Assembly (NCBI RefSeq): GCF_026262505.1
Contig: NC_067207.1
Span: forward strand, 31,960,082 to 32,024,081
Length of the DNA stretch: 64,000 nucleotides
DNA from: Trichomonas vaginalis G3
Lineage: Eukaryota; Parabasalia; Trichomonadida; Trichomonadidae
Direction: 5' to 3'
Of the stretch, positions 30,871-41,236 are shown piece by piece. The number at the start of each line of letters is the position of its first letter. Position 1 is the stretch's first letter. Under the pieces are notes generated by a model. The model saw only the letters and a list, made by a program, of their open reading frames with translations. It was not told the origin of the DNA and did no database searches. Position numbers and translations under genes: made by a program.

Positions 30871-33800
30871 ACTACCTTAGTACTAACAATAGACCATTTC
30901 TTCTTTTCGAAGGCACCAGTCTGTGGCAAAGACAAAGGTGTTGCTATATTTCCAGACAATCTTTCAATTCTTCTAATGAAAACAGCCAAAGCAATTAAAG
31001 GACACCAATCATCACCTTGGTACTTTCTTTTCGCTTTATTAAGACATCCTTGGAGTAGCAAAGCCTTTTGTGCTCTCAAACTTGCTAGTTTGTTAACAGT
31101 TGTCCGATCAGTTGACGAAGCAATCAACGATTCTTCGAGATTTCTTCTGATTTCGGATGTAGATTTCGATGTCGCCGCTGATTCATTAATAATGAAATAA
31201 ACTTTTCTCGCCCATGACTCCCAGTCCTTCAAACGCTTGTCTGCGTCTTTAAGGACTCTTGCTGTTATCAATGCTGAATGGCTTTCGTTGTAACCATTCG
31301 ATAAAATGACGTTTTTCGCTTCAACATCTTTCATCTTTTTCAGAACGTCCAAAACGAAGTCTTTCACTTTAACTTCTGATGGGATATTGAGTTCTCCCCT
31401 TATTTCGGACAATTCTGATATGGATGATGAAAATTGAGTACCTAATTTACGATAAGATTCCACTTCACTTTTGGTCGTTTGTAAAATAACATTTTCATCG
31501 AGACCTTCTATTCCAAGAACAACTGAAAAAGGTTTTGCGATATCCTCGATGATCTTTACCTTCTCAATTTCGTGTTTGGACTTCAATTGCTCTATTTCTG
31601 ACTTGTATTTGTCCTCTTGTGCGATGATTTTCGCCTGCATCTTGGAATTATTCATTGCTGCTTCACGCTTGATGCGCTCAACTTCATCGCGATGCTTGAC
31701 TTCGCTTAGTTTTGAGGATAAGTCATAGTTTGCAATTGAATTTTGAGATTCCGAAATTTTCTCTTGGAGATCTTTAACTTGAGCCTTTAGATTGAGTTCT
31801 CTTTCAATAGTTTGTGATAATTTCTCATTAAGTTCTTGAACAATTGGTTCATATCGTCTTCTTAAAGATTCAGATTCAGAATCATGGTTTGAGAGGTCGG
31901 ATTTAAGAGTTTTGACCTGCATTTCATAATCACGTATAAGATCTTTAATATGGTCTTCGTAATCGTCACGAGTTTGTAACATTTGAGATTGAATTTGAGA
32001 AATCTTTGTTTCGTAATCAGTACAGATCTGTGTTATGTGTAGATCATATTCTTCTCTTGTTTTCTCAAGGATTTCATTTGCGTTGTTGAGCTCTTCGTCT
32101 GTTGTCTTTGAAATTTTTTCAATTTGTTGATTTAATCCAATAATTTCAGTGTCAAGTTGGTCGATGACTGTCTGTTTGCTGTTGCTTTCTTTCTTGCATG
32201 CCTCTAGCTCATCTGACATCTTTTTGATGGCTTTCATGAATTTCTTGATTTTGTGTTCATTCTTTTCATTTGCAAGACCAACCTGTTGTCTAACAATTTC
32301 ATCTATGGTTTGTTTACTCTTTTCTGAGTGATTATTATTGAAATCAGATTCATTTTCTGATTCTTCTTCATTTTCTTCGAAATCTGCGTTATTTCTGGCT
32401 TTAATTAATGCTGGAGGTAAGTCTGCACCACTTTCTATGCATTTATCAATGATAGAAGTCAATTTTTCAAATTTATTTTTCATTTCATTCTTTTCTTTTT
32501 CAGCATCTTTCACGTAATTCTGCATATCAGCGAGTTGTTGTTCATTTGTTGTTGAATCAAAGTTCAATTTCGCAAATTGACGCTTTAATTTCTGTAATTC
32601 TTCTCCAACTATTTGGCATTGCTCTTTCATGCACTTAGAGTACTTCCTTAGTATCAAGTTAGACATACAAGCTGCTTCTACAGCACAAGAAACCTCTTTT
32701 TCATCGGTTTTTTCCAAATAATTATTCAAACTTTGTTGGAGGTCCAAAGGATCCAAAGAATTGAACAGAGAGTTGTACAATGGTGTATCATCTATCATGG
32801 ATTGTGCATTATCAAGAATAAACTTGTCAATTGTCTTGGAATCTTGAATTAAACTGGATTTTATGTTGTTTTGTATCTGATGGCCAATTATGCAGTCCTG
32901 GACATTATTGCTCTCAATAAATGACCGAACAAACTTATTCAAAGATTTGAGATAAAATAATAATTCAGAATTTGGTTTTTCAACCACTTGGTTTGGTTCT
33001 GGAGTAGTTTGAATGATTATATTATCTGTAAGTATGATGAATGCGCGCTTAATCTTGTCAAAAGGCTCAAATGGAGAGTTGAATATTTTTGTAATTTGAT
33101 GTATAACAGTTTGTGGTAATTTGGATGATGATATAGCATCTACTAGATCTGCTATAACATCCTCTTGTGCATTTGATGTATTATTTTGTTGTAACCGAAA
33201 TTCCGTTAATTTATTTTCTTTTCCTTGAATTGTTTGCTTCATTTCATTGTTTTTGGCTTGTAGAGATTCGAAACGCTTGGAAAGTTTATCAAATAAAGCA
33301 ATTTGTTTATATAATATTGACAATAAATTATTTTTGATTTCAGTTTCTTTCTTTAGGTCATCAGATGTAAGAGAAACTTGCTCTACTATTTGCGGTAAAA
33401 GCCTTTGTAACTGAATTTCTGTGTAATTTTGTGGAATATTTGGAGAAATTTCGGTTTTTTGTGTTGCAAAGTCATTGATTTTCTGTTTAAGCTGCTGATT
33501 TTGATTTATTAATTCATCGCGTGATGATTGAGAGTCACGAAGAGCAGCTTGAGCAACAGAATAAGCGTTATTAAGAGATCTTATCCTGGATTTCTGCTTT
33601 TTGATCTTCTCATTTTGATCTTTTATCTTTTTAAGCATTTCTTCTATATCATTTTGCGTGAAATTCATGTTCTTTGGTAATGAGATATTTTGTCTATATT
33701 TCTGTAGTTCTGTTGTCATTTCACTGTTCTTTGATTTAAGGTCGTCCTTTTGGAATGAATAATGTTCATTTTGCTGTTGTAATTTTTGATTTTCTTGTCG

Positions 33801-34151
33801 TAGTTGAAGAATTTCTTTTTTGAATTCGACAATTTGAGAACTTGATGGTGACATTACGGATTTCGTGCCTGATTTAATTGGAGAGCTTGAAGTACTCGTA
33901 TTGTTCGTAGCATTTTCTGTTGAAGTTGTTATTGATGAGCTTGGTCCATATGTTGATGAACCTAATACAATACTTAAGCTTGATGATAATGTATCCAATG
34001 TTGTTTCAGGACTCAAAGAATACGTTTCAATTATTGAAGAAACGATTGATTCTTCTCTTGATATGTATTCTTTAAGTGCTTGTTCTAACTCCGATGTTTG
34101 TCTTTCGAGCTCCTTGTTCCTCTTCTGTAGACGAAGAAGCTCTTTTTCCAT
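30855..34151 (-). CDS. Giant coiled-coil protein (1098 aa) with C-terminal W..WA module
   Basis: The start is the ATG at 34151; the frame extends two codons further only by a GTG. The protein is nearly all helical and charged. A coiled coil opens at residue 1 ('KELLRLQKRNKELERQ'), a Ser/Thr-rich break lies at ~65-115, and long coils follow at ~115-370, ~500-640 and ~660-890. Less charged helical segments lie between them. The C-terminal ~130 residues are globular, with 'KDWESWARKVYF' then 'SEIRRNLEESL' at about 975-1010. This matches the module at the end of the 980-aa protein at 6791-9733. A basic tail ends it. It resembles golgin/centrosomal-type scaffolds in architecture only. No enzyme motif or membrane anchor is present. 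Confidence 0.85.
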   Translation of the reverse strand: MEKELLRLQKRNKELERQTSELEQALKEYISREESIVSSIIETYSLSPETTLDTLSSSLSIVLGSSTYGPSSSITTSTENATNNTSTSSSPIKSGTKSVMSPSSSQIVEFKKEILQLRQENQKLQQQNEHYSFQKDDLKSKNSEMTTELQKYRQNISLPKNMNFTQNDIEEMLKKIKDQNEKIKKQKSRIRSLNNAYSVAQAALRDSQSSRDELINQNQQLKQKINDFATQKTEISPNIPQNYTEIQLQRLLPQIVEQVSLTSDDLKKETEIKNNLLSILYKQIALFDKLSKRFESLQAKNNEMKQTIQGKENKLTEFRLQQNNTSNAQEDVIADLVDAISSSKLPQTVIHQITKIFNSPFEPFDKIKRAFIILTDNIIIQTTPEPNQVVEKPNSELLFYLKSLNKFVRSFIESNNVQDCIIGHQIQNNIKSSLIQDSKTIDKFILDNAQSMIDDTPLYNSLFNSLDPLDLQQSLNNYLEKTDEKEVSCAVEAACMSNLILRKYSKCMKEQCQIVGEELQKLKRQFAKLNFDSTTNEQQLADMQNYVKDAEKEKNEMKNKFEKLTSIIDKCIESGADLPPALIKARNNADFEENEEESENESDFNNNHSEKSKQTIDEIVRQQVGLANEKNEHKIKKFMKAIKKMSDELEACKKESNSKQTVIDQLDTEIIGLNQQIEKISKTTDEELNNANEILEKTREEYDLHITQICTDYETKISQIQSQMLQTRDDYEDHIKDLIRDYEMQVKTLKSDLSNHDSESESLRRRYEPIVQELNEKLSQTIERELNLKAQVKDLQEKISESQNSIANYDLSSKLSEVKHRDEVERIKREAAMNNSKMQAKIIAQEDKYKSEIEQLKSKHEIEKVKIIEDIAKPFSVVLGIEGLDENVILQTTKSEVESYRKLGTQFSSSISELSEIRGELNIPSEVKVKDFVLDVLKKMKDVEAKNVILSNGYNESHSALITARVLKDADKRLKDWESWARKVYFIINESAATSKSTSEIRRNLEESLIASSTDRTTVNKLASLRAQKALLLQGCLNKAKRKYQGDDWCPLIALAVFIRRIERLSGNIATPLSLPQTGAFEKKKWSIVSTKVVTKSK

Positions 34152-34672
34152 CAACACGGAATTTATTTTGGAAGAGACCGTTTATTTTGGCGCCTTCTTC
34201 CCTATTAGGATTTGTAACTTAAGAGTCATCACATTATAATTAGCTACTGAAATAAGAGTTATATCTAATTATTCGCAATCCAAAAATGAAATATAATTTC
34301 AACCTCATTGAAATGTATTTGAAAAGACCAATGATATATGCACAATCTGTTAATCATTGGAAGTTTTAATTTTATTTGTATTGCAACATTAGGTGTGAAC
34401 TTAATTTTTATTATTCCAATATCATACTATGGTAAAATACATATTAGAAGTGTCAAATATAGGAAATGTCATGAAACTAAATCTGAGGAAGGGATTTAGA
34501 TCAACAGTTTTTCTTCACATATAGAAGATTTCATAAAATGCAGTAAATTTCACAGACAGTGATTTCTATCTGATTGAATTGTTCAATACCAGAACTGTTT
34601 ACATATTAAAAAGTTTGTGAATGCCATTATTAACTTTAAAATTTACCATTTATTATTTTTTAAATAAAAATT
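34152..34672. other. Intergenic region, nothing recognised
   Basis: About 520 AT-rich bases between two minus-strand genes. No frame or repeat of note. Confidence 0.5.
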
Positions 34673-35884
34673 TTAAAGATTTGCTAATAAATCTTCAAGC
34701 ATGTTAATTGTATCCTGATCAGAAGACTTTCTTGCTTCAGGTTGTGGTGTAAACTCGTTTGAAGAAGAAGGAGCTAAACTTCCAGGATGGTCTTTCTTTT
34801 CCTGAGGAGGGAAAGAAAGGTGAGTAGCAGCAATAGAACATGTTGTAAGGATGTAAGTAAGTCTCTCATCGAATCCTGATGATGGCCAAATCTCTTGGAG
34901 GTAAGTGAAGAAAGAAACAACTTGTGTAGAGAAAGATTGATCGCAAATCATAGCAGAACATATGGCAGGAAGGATATCATCAGCAGCAATCTCTGTTCCT
35001 GGTAACAATGCTACAATGGCTTCAAAGAATTGTGCAACTCTTTCAATTTGAGCGAGTGGAGACTTTAAACTGAATATTCTGCTCAAATATCTTGTAGCTG
35101 CTTCTGTCATCTTTTTCTCATCAGCTTTCGATTGGCTGAGGTAACTGTACATGTTTTTACGAGCTGCAATATCTTGTTGGGCAAATTCTTTGCTGTAGGC
35201 CATAATGAAATGGAAATGTGTCTTAGATGTAAGAGCATTATAAACTAGATAGTTAAGTTTCTGTTTTCCGGCTACAGGTAACATTTCTGTATCTGGGCAT
35301 TTAAATATTTCAGCAGCAAGCTGTTCTATAGAAACTTGAAGTCTTTGCATCAAGTCTCTTCTGTTTTCTGGAGTAATTTCCATCCTCTCAATAGCATTAC
35401 AGATAGCATTATAAAGATTTATGACTGCTGGAACGTTTTCAAAAGTTCTCTCGATAAACATTTTTGATTTATCAGAATCGTCATAACACTCAAGTACCTT
35501 TAAGTATAAAGGATGGATAGGTCGAGATATGTCAAAAATGTCATTTTCAATTTCGTGGATATTAAAGCAAAGTCCATTCATACTTGTGCAGTATGTAGTG
35601 AGAATAATAGGGATGGCAAATTTTTTTTTGAAGCCTGAAAGTGTAATAATTTTATTGTCTTCAAGTTTGAGTTTCATGCTTGGATTGTTTCCGCTTATTA
35701 ATGTCGTTTTATCAGGTTCAATTGTGTAGAATAAGTAGTCAAAAGCTGTTTTCCCTTTAACTGGCATTGCATAAGGAGGTGTTAAAAACAGGTGATAGAA
35801 GTAGTTAGACTTAACAGGAATGGTATCCATTTTCTTGCGAAAGTGAACAAGAGTTGGATGATCATCAAGGGACCAGTTTTGCAT
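34673..35884 (-). CDS. VPS9-domain protein (Rab5-type guanine nucleotide exchange factor)
   Basis: A 403-aa protein. Residues ~1-150 form an unrecognised, mixed alpha/beta N-terminal part. Residues ~155-225 are helical (a helical bundle usually precedes VPS9). Residues ~230-355 fit the VPS9 domain: 'TEIAADDILPAICSAMI' matches the family 'GADDLLP' with the key Asp, and 'DERLTYILTTCSIAATHL' matches the 'YYLT' motif with conserved Tyr and Thr. The C-terminal ~50 residues are Pro/Ser-rich, then a short acidic helix 'TINMLEDLLANL' ends the protein. The family turns on Rab5/Rab21-type GTPases on early endosomes. It carries no zinc finger, RIN or GAP domain. A Rab gene lies about 20 kb away, but a direct pairing is not shown. 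Confidence 0.8.
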   Translation of the reverse strand: MQNWSLDDHPTLVHFRKKMDTIPVKSNYFYHLFLTPPYAMPVKGKTAFDYLFYTIEPDKTTLISGNNPSMKLKLEDNKIITLSGFKKKFAIPIILTTYCTSMNGLCFNIHEIENDIFDISRPIHPLYLKVLECYDDSDKSKMFIERTFENVPAVINLYNAICNAIERMEITPENRRDLMQRLQVSIEQLAAEIFKCPDTEMLPVAGKQKLNYLVYNALTSKTHFHFIMAYSKEFAQQDIAARKNMYSYLSQSKADEKKMTEAATRYLSRIFSLKSPLAQIERVAQFFEAIVALLPGTEIAADDILPAICSAMICDQSFSTQVVSFFTYLQEIWPSSGFDERLTYILTTCSIAATHLSFPPQEKKDHPGSLAPSSSNEFTPQPEARKSSDQDTINMLEDLLANL

Positions 35885-36041
35885 TGATTTTTGCTGCTAA
35901 GAAAATATTGACAAAAAAAATGTATCGGAAGATTAACTGATGAAATGAACTTATTTCGCAACGCACTGTGTATATGTTCATGTTCAAGATGATTTTTTCA
36001 GAAATAAATCCGAAAATTACAAGTAGTAGGATAGGATGGGT

Positions 36042-36219
36042 TGTGTGACTTTTTTTGTTACATCTATATATAGACGATGCATTAAAATATATTTATTTAT
36101 AAATCATTAAAAAATTAACATTAATTTTAAAATAATTATTTTCATGAATGAAAGATTCACTACCATAATGAAATAAAAAATAAAAAATAAAAAAATTTTT
36201 TAAAAATAAACTTTAAAAA
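36042..36219 (+). repeat. Left terminal inverted repeat of the Maverick element
   Basis: It starts TGTGTGACTTTTTTTG and is matched by the reverse complement of 47535-47713 over its full length, with one short indel in an A/T run. The outer ~30 bases contain TATATATAG. Confidence 0.9.
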
Positions 36220-36253
36220 GAATTTGATGAGTTCAACATAGAACTTTAAGAAA

Positions 36254-36610
36254 CTAATGATTATTTGAATTTATGAAATCAATTATTTGATTCATTCTTT
36301 CTTCAATCTCTTCTATTCTTTTTGTTAAATCATCAATTTTCATTAATGAGGTGATTCTTGATTGAGGAATAGATTTCAAACTAACCACTCCTTTTATTTT
36401 TGAAATTTTGAATCCATCAACTTTAAACATTTTATTCAATTTACATGTTGTCAATTCTTCAAATAATTTTTTATTATTAGCATAATAGTCATTAAATTCT
36501 TCAACAGATGAAAAAATTTTTATTTCAGTAATTTTTTTTTGTTGAACATTTTCACTTTCATTTATTTCTTCCTCCTCTGTTTCATTTATTTTCAAAATCG
36601 GTGACAACAT
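36254..36610 (-). CDS. Maverick small protein (118 aa), C-terminal coiled coil
   Basis: Acidic N-terminus (Glu run), a compact middle with Val/Ile-Phe patterns ('KMFKVDGFKISKIKGVVSL') and a C-terminal helix with heptad spacing ('IDDLTKRIEEIEERMNQI') likely to form a coiled coil. It lies just inside the left inverted repeat on the minus strand. Its start codon falls in the first copy of a sequence (ACAACATGACATTTTGACAA) that is repeated through the neighbouring array. The function is unknown; no structural or enzymatic motif is recognised. Confidence 0.6.
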   Translation of the reverse strand: MLSPILKINETEEEEINESENVQQKKITEIKIFSSVEEFNDYYANNKKLFEELTTCKLNKMFKVDGFKISKIKGVVSLKSIPQSRITSLMKIDDLTKRIEEIEERMNQIIDFINSNNH

Positions 36611-38970
36611 GACATTTTGACAACAGTTCAGGAGGAAGGCATTTATGAATTATTTTTGAAGAACTGAAGGTGCTACCATGTTACCATGTGCTACCAGGTT
36701 AATTAACTTCTCTGAAAAAATGAGACAACATGACATTTTGACAACAGTTCAGGAGGAAGGCATTTATGAATTATTTTTGAAGAACTGAAGGTGCTACCAT
36801 GTTACCATGTGCTACCAGGTTAATTAACTTCTCTGAAAAAATGAGACAACATGACATTTTGACAACAACACAGGAAATAAATGTTTACGTTAATGGTTTG
36901 TCATGATTTTATCGTATATCCTTTGTCAATACTTCATCGTTAATGTTTTGTCAAAACTAAACGTAAATGTTTTGTCATGATTTCTTCGTTAATGTTTTGT
37001 CATGACTTCTTCGTTAATGTTTTGTCATGACTTCTTCGTTAATGTTTTGTCATGATTTCATCGTATATCCTTTGTCATGATTTCATCGTAAACTCTATGT
37101 CAAACATGAACGTAAATGTTTTGTCATGACTTCATCGAAACATGAACGTAAACTCTATGTCAAACATGAGCGTAAATGCTTTGTCAAAACTAAACGTAAA
37201 TGCTTTGTCATGACTTCATCGTAAATGCTTTGTCATGATTTTATCGTTAATGTTTTGTCATGATTTCATCGTATATGCTTTGTCATGATTTCTTCGTATA
37301 TGTTTTCAGGTTATTCAATAATTAATTATTTTTGAAGAACTGAAGGTGCTACCATGTTACCATGTGCTACCAGGTTAATTAACTTCTCTGAAAAAATGAG
37401 ACAACATGACATTTTGACAACAACACAGGATTAATGTTTACGTTAATGGTTTGTCATGACTTCTTCGTTAATGTTTTCAGGTTATTCAATAATTAATTAT
37501 TTTTGAAGAACTGAAGGTGCTACCATGTTACCATGTGCTACCAGGTTAATTAACTTCTCTGAAAAAATGAGACAACATGACATTTTGACAACAACACAGG
37601 AAATAAATGTTTACGTTAATGGTTTGTCATGATTTTATCGTATATCCTTTGTCAATACTTCATCGTTAATGTTTTGTCAAAACTAAACGTAAATGTTTTG
37701 TCATGATTTCTTCGTTAATGTTTTGTCATGACTTCTTCGTTAATGTTTTGTCATGATTTCATCGTATATCCTTTGTCATGATTTCATCGTAAACTCTATG
37801 TCAAACATGAACGTAAATGTTTTGTCATGACTTCATCGAAACATGAACGTAAACTCTATGTCAAACATGAGCGTAAATGCTTTGTCAAAACTAAACGTAA
37901 ATGCTTTGTCATGACTTCATCGAAACATGAACGTAAACTCTATGTCAAACATGAGCGTAAATGCTTTGTCATGACTTCATCGAAACATGAACGTAAACTC
38001 TATGTCAAACATGAGCGTAAATGCTTTGTCATGATTTTATCGTTAATGTTTTGTCATGATTTCATCGTATATGCTTTGTCATGATTTCTTCGTATATGTT
38101 TTCAGGTTATTCAATAATTAATTATTTTTGAAGAACTGAAGGTGCTACCATGTTACCATGTGCTACCAGGTTAATTAACTTCTCTGAAAAAATGAGACAA
38201 CATGACATTTTGACAACAACACAGGAAATAAATGTTTACGTTAATGGTTTGTCATGATTTTATCGTATATCCTTTGTCAATACTTCATCGTTAATGTTTT
38301 GTCAAAACTAAACGTAAATGTTTTGTCATGATTTCTTCGTTAATGTTTTGTCATGACTTCTTCGTTAATGTTTTGTCATGATTTCATCGTATATCCTTTG
38401 TCATGATTTCATCGTAAACTCTATGTCAAACATGAACGTAAATGTTTTGTCATGACTTCATCGAAACATGAACGTAAACTCTATGTCAAACATGAGCGTA
38501 AATGCTTTGTCAAAACTAAACGTAAATGCTTTGTCATGACTTCATCGAAACATGAACGTAAACTCTATGTCAAACATGAGCGTAAATGCTTTGTCATGAC
38601 TTCATCGAAACATGAACGTAAACTCTATGTCAAACATGAGCGTAAATGCTTTGTCATGATTTTATCGTTAATGTTTTGTCATGATTTCATCGTATATGCT
38701 TTGTCATGATTTCTTCGTATATGTTTTCAGGTTATTCAATAATTAATTATTTTTGAAGAACTGAAGGTGCTACCATGTTACCATGTGCTACCAGGTTAAT
38801 TAACTTCTCTGAAAAAATGAGACAACATGACATTTTGACAACAGTTCAGGAGGAAGGCATTTATGAATTATTTTTGAAGAACTGAAGGTGCTACCATGTT
38901 ACCATGTGCTACCAGGTTAATTAACTTCTCTGAAAAAATGAGACAACATGACATTTTGACAACACAGCAG
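36605..38970. repeat. Nested tandem-repeat array (25-bp, ~120-bp and 625-bp levels)
   Basis: Level 1: a 25-bp unit of the form TTTTGTCATGACTTCATCG + TAAATG, with variants (TTCTTCG, GATTTCATCG, AAACATGAACG), recurs dozens of times. Level 2: a ~120-bp block (from TTATTTTTGAAGAACTGAAG through CTACCATGTTACCATGTG to GACATTTTGACAAC) begins near 36650, 36770, 37327, 37498, 38123, 38748 and 38869. Level 3: blocks at 37498-38122 and 38123-38747 are a 625-bp tandem repeat that appears virtually identical. Open frames here (for example 37827-38084 and 38452-38709, the same 85-aa translation) are products of the repeat, not genes. Confidence 0.92.
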
Positions 38971-40652
38971 GATTAATGCAAAAATAAATTCCAATCATAC
39001 TTTATAAAGCATCATTTACAGGTATTTCATCATATATGTTTTGTCAAAACTTCTTCGTATATGCTTTGTCAAAACTTCATCGTAAATGTTTTGTCATGAC
39101 TTCATCGTAAATGTTTTGTCATGACTTCTTCATCATATATGTTTTGTCAAAACTTCATCGTAAATGTTTTGTCAAGACTTCTTCGTATATGTTTTGTCAA
39201 AACTTCTTCGTATATGCTTTGTCATGACTTCATCGTAATGAACGTATATGTTTTGTCAAAACTTCTTCGTAAATGTTTTGTCAAGACTTCTTCGTATATG
39301 TTTTGTCAAGGTTTCATCATATATGCTTTGTCAAGGTTTCATCATATATGCTTTGTCATGACTTCATCGTAATGAACGTAAATGTTTTGTCATGACTTCT
39401 TCATCATATATGTTTTGTCATGACTTCATCATATATGTTTTGTCATGACTTCATCGTAAATGTTTTGTCAAGACTTCTTCGTATATGTTTTGTCAAAACT
39501 TCTTCGTATATGTTTTGTCATGACTTCTTCGTAAATGTTTTGTCAAACATGAGCGTAAACTCTATGTCAAACATGAACGTATATGTTTTGTCAAACATAA
39601 ACGTATATGTTTTGTCAAGACTTCATCATCGTAATGAGTGTAAATGACCCAAAAATAATGTTTATGTTAGAATGTTAGATCTAACACGTTTTCTAACATG
39701 TTTTCTAACATGGAGGATTTCATTAGATATACACATCTACCCTAAACATTATTTTAGTTAAAGTCCATCAAATATTTTTAGGATACTTTCACCAAATAAT
39801 GTTTATATCAGATGAAACAGTAAAGTATTATATCTATATTAAATCGTCTATGATGTAAATTGTGTATAGAATGAAATGAAGGAAGAATGTGTATATCTAA
39901 TGAAATCCTCCATGTTAGAAAACATGTTAGAAAACGTGTTAGATCTAACATTCTAACATAAACATTATTTTTGGGTCATTTACACTCATTACGATGATGA
40001 AGTCTTGACAAAACATATACGTTTATGTTTGACAAAACATATACGTTCATGTTTGACATAGAGTTTACGCTCATGTTTGACAAAACATTTACGAAGAAGT
40101 CATGACAAAACATATACGAAGAAGTTTTGACAAAACATATACGAAGAAGTCTTGACAAAACATTTACGATGAAGTCATGACAAAACATATATGATGAAGA
40201 AGTCATGACAAAACATTTACGTTCATTACGATGAAGTCATGACAAAGCATATATGATGAAACCTTGACAAAGCATATATGATGAAACCTTGACAAAACAT
40301 ATACGAAGAAGTCTTGACAAAACATTTACGAAGAAGTTTTGACAAAACATATACGTTCATTACGATGAAGTCATGACAAAGCATATACGAAGAAGTTTTG
40401 ACAAAACATATACGAAGAAGTCTTGACAAAACATTTACGATGAAGTTTTGACAAAGCATATACGAAGAAGTTTTGACAAAACATATATGATGAAATACCT
40501 GTAAATGATGCTTTATAAAGTATGATTGGAATTTATTTTTGCATTAATCCTGCTGTGTTGTCAAAATGTCATGTTGTCTCATTTTTTCAGAGAAGTTAAT
40601 TAACCTGGTAGCACATGGTAACATGGTAGCACCTTCAGTTCTTCAAAAATAA
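38866..40652. repeat. Large palindrome (inverted repeat) within the Maverick element
   Basis: The left arm (38866-39736) and right arm (39887-40652) are reverse complements from the ~120-bp block outward through the 25-bp array, around a ~150-bp unique centre (39737-39886). The left arm is about 100 bases longer because it carries extra 25-bp units. The arms near the centre share GTTAGATCTAACACG, itself a hyphenated palindrome. Such a structure would fold into a very long hairpin or cruciform. Open frames read across it (39121-40459) are repeat artefacts. Confidence 0.9.
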
Positions 40653-40751
40653 TTAATTATTGAATAACCTAAAAACATGAGACTTTGTCTCCGGACTCTT
40701 TGAGTCACTTAACGATAAAATAACTGATAACAAAATTTTATTTTTATATAA

Positions 40752-40895
40752 ATGGATACCCCACAAGCTCAAAATTTACCACGAATCATAACAAGGGAGG
40801 AAATGATAAAAATGATGCAAGAACTAATTAAAAACAACAAACCACGAAAACCGAGAAGATGTGGTTATGCAGTAATGATGGAAAGAAGAACCTAG
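40752..40895 (+). CDS. Tiny basic peptide gene (47 aa) of the Maverick element
   Basis: An ATG-to-TAG frame of 47 codons, the only plus-strand gene seen in this element. It is preceded by TTTTATTTTTATATAA directly before the ATG, the same block that precedes the integrase gene on the other strand. The product has a helical, Met-rich centre ('EEMIKMMQELIKNN') and a very basic C-terminal half ('KPRKPRRCGYAVMMERRT'), a composition seen in DNA-condensing or packaging peptides. It is divergent from the minus-strand gene cluster. Its function is inferred only from composition. Confidence 0.5.
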   Translation: MDTPQAQNLPRIITREEMIKMMQELIKNNKPRKPRRCGYAVMMERRT

Positions 40896-40920
40896 AAGGG
40901 TTCGGGAAGAGGAATAAAAA

Positions 40921-41217
40921 TTAAATTTGGATTGAGTTTAAAAATTCATCTTTATTAAATTCATCTCTTCCAATCAATTTATTTATTCTATTAAATTCTT
41001 TTATTTTTGCTTCACTCAGTTTAAGGATTGAACGGTAAGTTTCTAATTTTTCGATTATTTCTTTCCTCTCTACATCGTTTTCAGTTCCATTAGTTTTATG
41101 GGCATCAGCCCCACCGCATTGCGGCTTCTTTTTGTAATAGCATATTTTTGATTTAATTCTGTTTAGTTTCTTTTTATATTCATCGTCTGGACTCTTGACT
41201 GCTTTGTTGTCACTCAT
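40921..41217 (-). CDS. Maverick small basic protein (98 aa)
   Basis: Lys-rich N-terminal half ('DEYKKKLNRIKSKICYYKKK'), a Cys/Gly/His spot ('CGGADAH') and a C-terminal helical region ('IIEKLETYRSILKLSEAKIK'). It sits 19 bases after the stop of the integrase gene on the same strand and has the element's T-rich block before its ATG. It could be a nucleic-acid-binding accessory protein, but no family is recognised. Confidence 0.55.
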   Translation of the reverse strand: MSDNKAVKSPDDEYKKKLNRIKSKICYYKKKPQCGGADAHKTNGTENDVERKEIIEKLETYRSILKLSEAKIKEFNRINKLIGRDEFNKDEFLNSIQI

Positions 41218-41236
41218 TTCTTACGAAATAAAAAAA

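Noticed and set aside
37827-38709. Two identical 85-codon open frames, and Ser/Phe/Val-rich frames at 39121-39647 and 39976-40459
   Set aside because: They are translations of the 25-bp repeat in a frame without stops. The codon pattern follows the repeat, not a protein.
36890-39640. Possible CRISPR array because of short regular repeats
   Set aside because: Units are contiguous or nearly so, with no unique spacers, in a eukaryotic mobile element; no cas-like genes are present.
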